Positions 1-9,147 of a stretch of 64,000 bases of DNA are shown in pieces. This stretch comes from Polytrichum commune. Its lineage: Eukaryota > Streptophyta > Polytrichopsida > Polytrichales > Polytrichaceae. Within the stretch, counting starts at the first letter, position 1; every line of letters starts with the position of its first letter. The stretch covers positions 44,467,554-44,531,553 of the forward strand of contig OX485803.1 of NCBI GenBank assembly GCA_950295325.1. Direction: 5' to 3'. A program made the translations under genes and the position numbers. A model generated the notes under the pieces. The model made no database searches. It saw only the letters and a program-made list of their open reading frames with translations, and had not been told where the DNA came from.

Positions 1-1685
1 ACTGTTGCTCCTGTAGCTTAATTCCGGCCGGTTGGAGCTGGGAGCCATGGTTAATTACTTTCTTCAGATTGCAAAATTAGGTCAAACTTCAGTCTGAGTA
101 CTAAGCAAGGGTACAACCTAGTCAAACAAATTCTCAGTGGAACCCTAATCTGCACTCTAGGTCGAAGATCGAGATTCTCCGAACTTGGCAACTTGAATGA
201 CAGACCTGGGGCATGACAAGTGCTCCATTTAATGCTCACTTTATAGTAGAGGTATTCAAAGTTTTGAAATTTGCCTCTCTTTGCCGCTCCCCTTGCCGGC
301 ACCGTAGATGGTGACACGTGGCACGCTCGGATTCCAGCACCTGCCGAGACCATCCTGTGACCTGTCATCTTAGGGTGAAATAAATATTGGAATTGATGTA
401 TGTGGGTGTTATTTGGTTCGATTTTCATATTCTCCAACTTCTATTGAATAAATTTACTTACACAATGAAAATCGTGTTGCATTTCCAAATCTACGATGAA
501 ACATCAGCAAAAATATGACTAAAATAGGGTTCGGGAGATTTTTGAGATCAACCAGCTAAAATCCGCCTCTTCACAACTTCTACCGGTTTTTTTAGGATTT
601 GACCGGTTGCAAACTTGTTGCCATTAATTTGGACCAGCCAATCTCCTATATTTTTTTCAAGAAATGGCTAATTTCCTCTTCATTGTAATGACAACGAGCC
701 AAAAACTTGGGCATTGATAAGTGAGCCGGTTTCCAATGTAGCAAAATTATATCTAGAAACAACATACACCATTCAACAACAACGTCCAAAGAACATATTA
801 ACATATAACAATAATATGTTATGATATCAACATCCAACAACAATGATCAACAATTCATTACATACAAGAAACAACAACAATGATCAACAATTTATCCATA
901 GCACGATTTGAAGTTGAAATAACCCATCAACCGGTTGATGGCCATGGATTTACTCTTCCATCATTATACCTAGGTCTTAAAACCTCATATTAGATTTGAG
1001 GCCACAACATGATAAAAGAGTAACCTAACATACCATACTATATACAAAAATGAAATTCATCAAGTGTTAGAGTCTATGAAAGACCTTCATGGTGATCTTG
1101 ATAATGTACTAATGGTTTATTAATACATTCTAAACGCTAGCTATCAACAATGAAATGCAATAATGAAGCAAAAGCTTCGCCTATCCACCATTCACCAAAT
1201 CGCTACAAGCCTACAACAAACACATAACCTAAACCCTAGAACCAGATGATATCTAGCCCTAGATAAATCAAATCGGATGAAATCTACCTATTTCACAATT
1301 CATCCGGGTAAAAATCCTCCTCCTCAAAATGGTTGCCAGTTGAAATCCGTTTTGTTTTTTTTAAGCACCAGTTTCACATCCTCCACTTTCCCAATTCAAC
1401 CGGACTTTTCACAAAACCAACCAGCCAAAATTACACTAAATACCGGTTCTCCCTGGACATTGGACTAAAGTTTGGACTTCCCATGATTTAGTTACGGTTA
1501 ATATTAGAAGTGCATGTTTGTTGATTCCTTTAATGAATGCAAATGTTTTGCCAATTTTGCTCATTATTGAGTGCAAACTACACTATATATGATATTCAAT
1601 GTCATATGACATTTTATGTCACTACAATAACTTTTTTAATGACACTTTCTATGAATAAGTTTACAAATAATGGCATCCCAACTTA
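1..1685. other. non-coding AT-rich stretch
   Basis: No coding region can be supported here. The reading frames present are short or low in complexity, including a 128-codon one on the minus strand at 51-437 that resembles no domain I know. Scattered CCGGTT motifs (for example near 585-610 and 1445) recall repeat family A, but no full copy can be aligned. Confidence 0.5.
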
Positions 1686-2067
1686 GGGCCAGTTCACATA
1701 GGTCCCAAGTCCCACTCATGTTAGCGGGTCCTAACATGGAGGCAAAGTCCCAACTTTTCAACCTCAAGAAACCATTAAAATATGGTTAATTATCATTAAA
1801 GTCGGATCTTCATTATTTTATGCAAAAATGTTCACGGGACTTGTGTTGAGAGTTGGATCTAGCTTTTTGCTTGACCCGATTCTCAACACAAGTCCCGAGC
1901 CTCACCTCCAAAAAGTGTTGCCATGTAGGCATCCATGTCATACTTGGGACTTGGGACCTTGTGTGAAGTGGTAAGTCCCAATTTCAATGCTCTCAACGGC
2001 TAAGATTGCATGGATTGACCTCAAGTGACTTGGGACTTAGGACTTGGGACCCCGTGTGAACCAGCCC
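1686..2067. mobile_element. PIF/Harbinger (Tourist-like) MITE, 382 bp
   Basis: The segment is bounded by terminal inverted repeats of about 27 bp. The left end reads GGGCCAGTTCACATAGG and the right end, on the reverse strand, GGGCTGGTTCACACGGG; both continue into TCCCAAGTCC. A TTA target duplication sits at 1683-1685 and 2068-2070. The 3-bp TTA duplication and GGGC-type ends are typical of PIF/Harbinger elements, and the ends resemble those of the larger elements at 30257 and 60226. It has no coding capacity. A second inner inverted repeat (1835-1851 with 1881-1897) makes the centre a hairpin. Confidence 0.85.
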
Positions 2068-2070
2068 TTA

Positions 2071-4245
2071 CTTTCAATTCATCCAAATGCCAGTTATTCA
2101 AACAAAGTTTGGTGGTACGATTTGCATCCTAACAAATTTGTGATGAATTATTGTCGTGGATGATTGAAATTTGGATGAACAATCACTTAGTAAGTGACAA
2201 TACTTGCAACACTATAAATCTATAACATCAAATTTTTTTACAAGGAATGACAAATACTGTTAGGTTAGCATTTAGTGTTGGTGACACAACGCCGCAATTT
2301 ATAATTAGTATTGAGCAAAACAACTAGAATTGGTGACACTAAATATCATATTTAGTGTAGCTGATAAAATTTGAAAACGTAGTCCAATCTCTTTAAAGCA
2401 TGTGTCTTTACAGTGTTCGTTCTCTGATACTCACCTAACCACACTCGAATCAAATATAGGTATCCAATTAAGAAAAGTAACCAAATAACACCCGCATACC
2501 TTAAATGTTCAAGACTCTAGCAACCCACCCACCCCACACTCATGCATTCATCAATGGCGGAGGGGGGAACACAATTGTAGCAATTGACCGCACCCTAAAT
2601 TATCGCTTAATGGTTTATAATTCCACAGTATTTTAAAAATCTCCTAATCTCCTAACTGTGATAATCTCTTCGATCCGGCACAATTTCCATGGGACATTTT
2701 GGGAAAAAAAATCCAGGCAATCAAGCATTGCAACTTCAGACAAACCCTAATCCATTTGGGACTCTTTTCATTTTCTTTGTTGAGTGACAATGAGTAACAA
2801 TTAGTAGTATGGCATCAGGTAGCTGTGGACAAGGATCCTAAAGTGTATAGTATTCTGCAACTAAACAACTAAAGGTCCAGCCACACATCCCGGTTAAGGC
2901 TCCAGTTAGAGTAAGTAACCACTCAAACTAAGGTTAAGGCATCTATAACTGATATCATAATAGAGTTTGCATATTTTTAGGAGTAATAATAGGGAATTAT
3001 TTTTCTTGCGAAGAGAAACAAACTCTAAGGAGATGCCAAGAACAATCTAATTTGTTTTATGAATATGAAAATTGTTACAAATTTCAAAGCGGTAAAGTTA
3101 GGGTACCACATATTTGATTTATAAAATGATCCATAAGCACTCATCTAGATTCTAATGCTTGGCTACGATAATTGTCAAAATTCTTATGAGGGTAATCAAT
3201 CACAAGCTGCCATCACATAAACCTTGACTATGTTCGCCTAAAAATTATAAATCTCATCCATATCGGGATAACATGACCCTAGTGAGTGGTTAAATGGACC
3301 TAATCGACTATGGATGCCTCAACCTTAGTTATATTATGCTCGCACTACCCAGTTAAGAGAGTTAGCTAACATATGAAGTAGCTAACCTATGTGAGAGAAA
3401 TAATCTATTTCAAGAGCCTAGTTAACTCATCCATAACCCTCATGCTAAGTAACTATTACAAATGAATAGCCCAAGTTTTTGTCTTGAATGCCCACCTTCA
3501 TTTCCCCAATCTCTTCTTTGTTATGCTACGAGGTGGATCACACTATTTCTTATATTTTCCTAAATTACCATTTTAAAACCATAAGATAATATTTTAATGA
3601 TAAAATGGTATTAATGTCATTTTATGCCCAATTTCATTTTAAAAAAAGTTGTAGGTATCATATTTGATTCTATTATAATCATAATAAAATGCAATTAGTG
3701 TGGCTTACAAAATTATAATGTATCATAATTAGTGTCATGTTCAAAATTTAGGCAAGTTGAGCAAAACTTTGGTCGGTCAATCTTAACTCCTCTCTTCAAT
3801 TGGTCAACCTTTGGTTAGTGGTAATTGAGATGTGCGGCCATGTAATCAATTAGCTCGCATATGAGTTACCATATAGGGATCCCCATTTCATCTTTACATG
3901 TGCCTAGAGTAGTTTCCACATGGGATACAAGTGGGTCATGGAAAATGTGAGCATGACACATGGCAAATTTTGAGGGGAGAATATCTATTTTTTATGGGAA
4001 TGAAGAGCCCTCGATTGATTCACTAACATTGCTAGCTAATTCTCCTAGCTAGGTGGTGCAACCATGAATTTAGTTAGCTAGAATTTTGGTTAGCTAACCC
4101 TCACTAACTCGTAAGTTATCTAATGCTCTTAACTAAGTGGTGCGGTTGGACCCTAACTTACTCATTACACACCTTAACAATTGCAAGTGTGCACTCGATT
4201 GTACTGCCATTGACCAAATGCATTAGAGACATAATGAGCTTAGAA
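2071..4245. other. non-coding, no feature recognised
   Basis: AT-rich DNA with frequent stops in all frames. The only notable piece is the palindrome around 2334-2358 (ACACTAAATAT facing its own complement), which recurs at other places in the window. Confidence 0.5.
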
Positions 4246-4500
4246 CGGGGAAAACCAACGACTAGTTCCATATGAATTGGTTGAGTTTGAGAATTAATTG
4301 GTTGAGGTTCAAGACAACAAGAAATCTACTAGTCATTTTAGGGGAATCTATAGAATATACCTCACATTAATATAAAGAAATTGAAAGATCATACCATGTA
4401 CAATAATCTCCTGCTTAAGTATGCACTTTGAACCGGAGCCGTTGGTGCGCACTTAGTTGGTAGGTGCTTACTTTACTCATATGGCTTTCTAGACCCTCTG

Positions 4501-4839
4501 ATTCAACTAACTCACAATGAGAAACGGGTGAAACTTGAGGCAACCCACTTCACCGAAGCCCAATTGTGTGAAATCATTGCAAAGTTGAGCAAGCCGAACG
4601 CGCTAAGCAAGTAGGCGCTATGGCGGGAGTATGAAGTTAGTGAAGGTGCCATCCAGAAAGTCTCAATCGGGAGAACATACTACAACAAAATCCAACCTAT
4701 CAAGGCATTTGTTGAATTTAAAAGTGCTACTGACTTCAAAGGCTTTGAAGCTCTACACAACATTGTCCTTGACATCGATAACCAATTGCTTTGCTCCGAT
4801 GGTCAAATGAAAGTTGGAGAGATGCATGATGAACTGTGA
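4501..4839 (+). pseudogene. pogo/CENP-B-like transposase, N-terminal HTH remnant
   Basis: Read in frame from about 4501 to a TGA at 4837-4839, with one internal TAG near 4612, the segment encodes a motif of the style THFTEAQLCEIIAKL, SKPNALSK, stop, ALWREYEVSEGAIQKV. This resembles the N-terminal DNA-binding helix-turn-helix of plant pogo/Tigger-like (CENP-B-related) transposases, where 'SK..LA..Y.VSE.AIR.V' is typical. In those proteins this part recognises the element's ends. It sits about 100 bp inside a pogo-type left end, which supports the assignment. Downstream translation shows no catalytic domain, so the gene is truncated and non-functional. The assignment is from motif memory only. 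Confidence 0.5.
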
Positions 4840-5154
4840 CATTGTTTGAGACGTTTCAATGAAACGTTAACAAATTGACATTTAATCTCAAGCAGAAGAA
4901 ATTCATGCATTCGCGGCAAATGACTTTGCATGCCATCTTCAAACGATAAAGTATTAACCCTACTTTTTGTCCAAAAATTTGTGCACTTAACCAGTGTGGG
5001 AGTCCAAATTCGACGGAAATACGGAAATACGGATTCATTTTCCGTATTCTACCCTGCTTATATGAGGATAATAGGGTCTCTTAGGATAAATTGATTGTAC
5101 TAGGAAATAAGGCATTCTAAACCCGCCTTGCGCGATAAAAAGGATAAAAAGTGG
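4840..5154. other. AT-rich spacer inside the pogo-like element
   Basis: This piece lies between the transposase remnant and the GC-rich block. No gene or structure was recognised. Base composition changes sharply at its right edge. Confidence 0.4.
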
Positions 5155-5369
5155 TATTATGACCGGTCCGTCAAATTGGATTAGGGGACCGTTTAATCAT
5201 GGTCCGAACCGCTGGTCCGGATCAAGTAACGGTCGCGCCAAGATTAACCAACGGTCCGGAAGTGGCGGTTACAACGGGTTTATGACGGTTGGGGGAAAAC
5301 CGTCGGAAAACGGTTGGCAACCGTTTTCCGTTAAACCCTAACGGTAACAATGGAAGGAAGAGGGGGAGG

Positions 5370-5380
5370 ATATTTAAGGG
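5370..5380 (+). promoter_or_regulatory. possible TATA box of the GC-rich unit
   Basis: GATATTTAAGG lies about 210 bp before the first ATG of the broken frame at 5582, between a purine-rich tract and a pyrimidine-rich leader. Position and sequence fit a plant TATA box, but nothing else supports it. Confidence 0.25.
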
Positions 5381-5581
5381 TTTCTTCCTTCTCCTCCCCA
5401 CTTTTTGCAAGGAGAAAAAAATTGTTGAGTGAAAGAGTGGTGAGGCTGTGTTTGCTTTTCGAGCCGCCAGCAGTTGGATTGCTGGGACTCCATAATTTCC
5501 AGTCACCGGCGGTTGGCTTGCCGGGACTCCGTAGCAGTTGAGCGGAAGAGAGGGAACCCGGAGAGGAGAGAGTTTCCGTAA

Positions 5582-7651
5582 TTGAGACGGAAGTTGAGAA
5601 AAGAGAGGAAGATGCCGGAAACACGGGAAGAAGATCAGAGGGAACCCATCCCGATTCCGCTCAAAGCTCTCGTCCCTGCAATCCCAAAGGAGGACAGAGA
5701 ATTGCAGGAGCTAGCGGAGGATCTCCGGGTTATGGGCTGTTCGGGATTGCTTGCCAAACCCTGGAACCTCCGAGCGGAAAACACCCTCCGAGAGTTCAAG
5801 TTTGAGAGAGGTAATCAGTGATTAGGGACCAAGAGGAGGGATCCGGATAATTGGACTCCGGATGTGTGGAATAGGGTCTACGGGTTCCCGAGGGGAATTG
5901 CAGAGGGGTGGGCCGGCCGCCGCGATGGCCTATTCGCCGGAAAATTTAGAGGGGACGCGGACCCGAAGGACGGATTCCACCCCAGGAATTGCCGGAACAT
6001 TAGGGAACGGAGGGTGTTAGAGTTCTTCCTGCCCATCCTCAATCCGGACAAACCGAAGCGGATTAGCCTTACCATGGCTAACACCCTGTTCGGTGCTATG
6101 TCCGGAGTCCGGCCAGTGAACTGGGGTCTAATAATTCAAGAGATAGTAGGGCGGGCCCTCCCCCATATAGGCCGGAAACCCTCCTTCCTCTCCCCCTTCA
6201 TTCTGCACCTCTATCAGCACTTCGACTGTTTCACGGCCAAGGAGGAGGACCTGCTGACGATAGCGGCGGACGAGGTCACCTACAAGCTCCATCCGGAAGT
6301 TGGGGACTTCGAGACGGAGACTTCCAGCGACCTCGTCATTCCGGAAGCACCTCCCTCGTCACCCGGAAGCCCGCCGCCCACCATCTCGAGGCCACTCTCT
6401 CCTCCTCATCATCATCATCCGGAACCCGGGAGACCACTTGGCGGAATGTGGATCTCTCCGTTTGGGACTTTCCGGAAAATCCCTTCAAGCGGGTCCAGGA
6501 GGGGATGGAGGATCTGCAGAACCAGTACTACCGGCTGGAGCACATCGTCCGAGGAGCGAACCAGGCCCTGGACGACTGCGGACCCGGAAATATTCTCCGG
6601 GAGTTGGCCAAGAGGGCGGATAGGAAGGAGCTCGAGCAGGCCAAGACGGAGAATGCTCACCTCACCGCACAGGTAGCGGCCATGAATCAGGAGCTGAGTC
6701 AGAAGAGCGAAGAGATCCGGAAGTACCACGCGGAGTAGGCAGTGCTCTTTAGCCGGATCCGGGAGCTGGTGGGGCATCTGGCAAAGATCGTCAACAAGGC
6801 GCATCTCTACGACCGGATGATGGAGTCCGGAGAACTCGCTTCCGCCAGGCAGACCCTTCCCATTCTCGTGAAGTACTCACGGACGACGAAGGATCTCCTG
6901 GCGGAAATCCAGAAGATGGTTCCTCCAAGCGGAACACCCCGGCGGGTACTCTATCCGGGTCCGCCTGGGTCACCAACCGGAACCCTCTACGACGTAGTTG
7001 GTGAAGTCGCCCTGGTTCAGAACCCGCCAACGTCTGCAGGACCCAGCTAGCAGGGAGGCGGCTCTCGGCCTGCTAGTTCCGGGAGAGCTCCGGAAGGGGT
7101 CCGTTCTCCCCAGGTGAGGAGAAAGAGTACCGGGTCTGTCAGATCCGGACGAGGCCAGTCCCCTGTCCCGCGGACCTCGGACCTCGGATCGGTCCCGGAC
7201 TCCAGACAGGGCTAGGATGCCGATAAGGCACCAGACTTCGGATCGGGAGGCAACTCCGAGTAGGGGTAAGGCCCCTATGGCCCAAGCCTCGCCGTCGTCT
7301 CCTCCGGACTGCCAAATGGTTAGCCCATTCCCTCTGCCACCCTCAAGGACGGCCTCCAACAGGGATCCGCGGACTGCCTCGATCTCGGGCGGGCAGAATC
7401 CGGAACAGCGTACCGGAAGCGATCCTTCTCCGGTCCGGAGCATCCGGAAGGGGAGTACAGTTTCCGGAACCCCAGGGACCGGAACACCGCGGACCGAAGG
7501 AGCAGCGGACTCGGAGGATGAGATTGCCCCGTCTTCGAACATGAGGAGGATGCTCACGCGGCTACAGAGGAGGCTCATCCGCCATCAGTGGACTCGGCAG
7601 CCATTCGAAGGAGGGATCGGCTCAGAAGAAGCACCGCTCTTCTTAGCTTAG
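5582..7651 (+). pseudogene. broken 'plant mobile/transposon protein'-like ORF with coiled coil
   Basis: One long frame of about 690 codons is interrupted by a TGA (5819-5821), a frameshift around 6400 in a CAT repeat, a TAG at 6736, a TAG at 7048 and a further frame change near 7200. The N-terminal part reads ELAEDLRVMGCSGLL. The middle has TMANTLFGAMSGVRPVNWG, then a stretch running from FLSPFILHLYQHF to LTIAADEV; this layout resembles the 'putative plant transposon protein' domain common in plant retroelement-derived ORFs. Then come a His/Pro/Ser linker, a Glu/Gln/Leu-rich probable coiled coil (about 6450-6735), a second helical part and a Pro/Ser/Arg/Gly-rich tail ending at the TAG at 7649. 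No catalytic domain was recognised, so function is unknown. The TAG and TGA codons could each come from CAG or CGA by one C-to-T change. The product is not expected to be functional. Confidence 0.5.
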
Positions 7652-8089
7652 AATGGTAGCTAGATTAGTTAGGCAGAATAGAGGTAGGAAGGTAGGACTT
7701 AGGAGTTTTTGAAGATGAGGAATAAAATTCTCCCTTGGGTGTATTAGCGGAAAATCTGGATCTTGATCCAGGAAATCCGGGAGAACGGGTGCAGTTAGGG
7801 TTTTCCTTAGGGGCGGCCGCCTGGGCCGCCGCCCTCAGGTTAGGGATTTTGGGCCTCTACTTAAGGCTAAATAAGGAGTTGGGAAAGGGTTCTTTCTTCA
7901 TTGTTGTATTTTGATTGCTCCTACTCTAATAAATTCCTTGATTTCTCACTCCTTGACTTTCCTTGATTGATGATTGTATGAATGATCCGGAGATCGTTAG
8001 CGGAGGAGAGAGAGCATGAGGGATAGGAGTTCCGGATAGGACATGGGAGAGGAGACCCGGATCCGATCTGGTTATTGCCTTGTAGATCC

Positions 8090-8600
8090 TCTTTGTGTGT
8101 AGTGGGAGGGAAACCTCACTGATCCGGATGGTTGAGTAACGTCTAGGTGGAATAGCCGCTGGGAGGATTGGGTGAGATCCGGAAGGGATCCGGCCTTACG
8201 CCAATCTGATCTTCTGAAGAGGTCCCACCGCCCTTAGACGGATCAATCCGGAAAGTGGTACGGATCGCCTAGTTATCTCAGATTGAGTAGAATCCAAGGT
8301 AGAGGTAGCCGGACTGATCCGTCGGAAGGAGAAGAGAAGGACCGGAACAGTTAAGGTTCCGGGGTGGAGGCCATCTCCGGAGTGTAGTGGGAAGGGAACC
8401 TCATTGTTCCGGAGGTCTGGGTAACGTCTAGGTGAGATAGCCGTGGGGAAGATTGGGCAAAGGACCGGAAGGGATCCAGACTTGTGCCAATCTGATCTTC
8501 CGAAGAGGTCTCAGCGCCGGTGGACGGGACAATCCGGAAAGTGGTACGGGTCACCCACTTATCCCGTCGAGTCAGATCTCCGGTTGGAATCCGGACTCCT
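8090..8600 (+). repeat. two diverged tandem copies, about 280-bp spacing
   Basis: The segment beginning TGTAGTGGGAGGGAAACCTC near 8097 recurs as TGTAGTGGGAAGGGAACCTC near 8381. Later landmarks follow in the same order in both: GTAACGTCTAGGTG, ATAGCCG, CCGGAAGGGATCC, CCAATCTGATCTTC, GAAGAGGTC, AATCCGGAAAGTGGTACGG. The copies have diverged clearly, so the duplication is old. They lie downstream of the broken frame, in its likely untranslated 3' part. Confidence 0.8.
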
Positions 8601-9147
8601 CTGGTCATTGTGGTCCTAAGAAATAATCCGGATCTCTCTGTGTGACCTGCCAAGACGGATCTGATCAATCCGGATTGATTGTGAGGGAGTTTCTGGATTC
8701 CAATCTTATAAAGGATGGCTTCACCGGAAGAAACCACCTATTCTAGAGGGTAGACGTAGAGGGGGGAGTAAACATTATAATTAGGACTTAGAGATACAAT
8801 CCGGAAAGGCACACTCCGGAAGAAGACGAAGAGTGTCCCAAAGACCAAAAGTCCGGAAATCAGGGTTTCCGGAAATTTGGCTAAGGAAGAGAAGATAAGC
8901 AAGTACGGAGCGTTCTAGACCTCCTACACTTCACAGAATCCCTGGACGATACTAGGGTCATCCGGACAAAACCGGATTAGGCACTTAAAAACCCCAATCC
9001 GGATATGTTGGTGTTCGTGTGTTCCCACAACCAGGATGTGTAATCAAATGGGTGCGTACTTAAGCGGGAGATTACTGTAACCAGTTGGACTTGGAACCAC
9101 TAGGATCTCAACCAATTACATATGCCCAAAATCCTCCCCGGGCACTG

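Larger units (their letters stand above)
5155..9030 (+). mobile_element. GC-rich CCGGA-saturated block, probable retroelement or captured segment
   Basis: This block differs from everything around it. It is GC-rich and contains CCGG, mostly as CCGGA or TCCGG, every few tens of bases from end to end. It holds a TATA-like box, a broken reading frame on the plus strand (5582-7651) and a 3' region with an AATAAA signal at 7928-7933 followed by two related 280-bp repeats. I could not find matching long terminal repeats, reverse transcriptase, integrase or transposase. It could be a non-autonomous retroelement nested in the 4401-9077 element or cargo captured by it. Confidence 0.5.
4401..9077. mobile_element. 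pogo/Tc1-mariner-like element with large cargo, 4.7 kb
   Basis: The ends are inverted repeats. The left end is CAATAATCTCCTGCTTAAGT followed by ATGCAC; the right end on the reverse strand is CAGTAATCTCCCGCTTAAGT followed by ACGCAC. Each is flanked by a TA dinucleotide (4399-4400 and 9078-9079). Removing the element restores a continuous family A repeat, so these are real insertion boundaries. A TA duplication and a CAGT-type start fit the pogo/Tc1-mariner superfamily. A helix-turn-helix transposase remnant lies just inside the left end (4501-4839). No catalytic DDE domain was found; most of the interior (about 5155-9030) is unrelated GC-rich DNA. The element is either a carrier of captured sequence or a pogo element hit by a second insertion. 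Confidence 0.75.
4246..9147 (+). repeat. repeat family A copy, split by the 4401-9077 insertion
   Basis: The left part (4246-4400) and right part (9078-about 9147) join across the inserted element. The join gives the same order of landmarks as copies near 14.3, 38.1 and 58.2 kb: GGGGA end, a GTTAGTTAC-like block, paired AACCGGTTGAG-type motifs, CATGTAACC(A/G)GTTGGA, AGGATCTCAACC, TATGCCCAAAA. The break lies exactly inside CATG-TA-ACC, where TA is duplicated. No coding content. Confidence 0.75.

Noticed and set aside
51-437. 128-codon minus-strand frame at the window start
   Set aside because: No domain, no start-site support and no copy elsewhere in the window; could be a retroelement fragment but nothing shows it.
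5100-9060. LTR retrotransposon call for the GC-rich block
   Set aside because: I looked for matching terminal repeats between 5.1-5.6 kb and 7.7-9.0 kb and found none, and no reverse transcriptase or integrase motifs.
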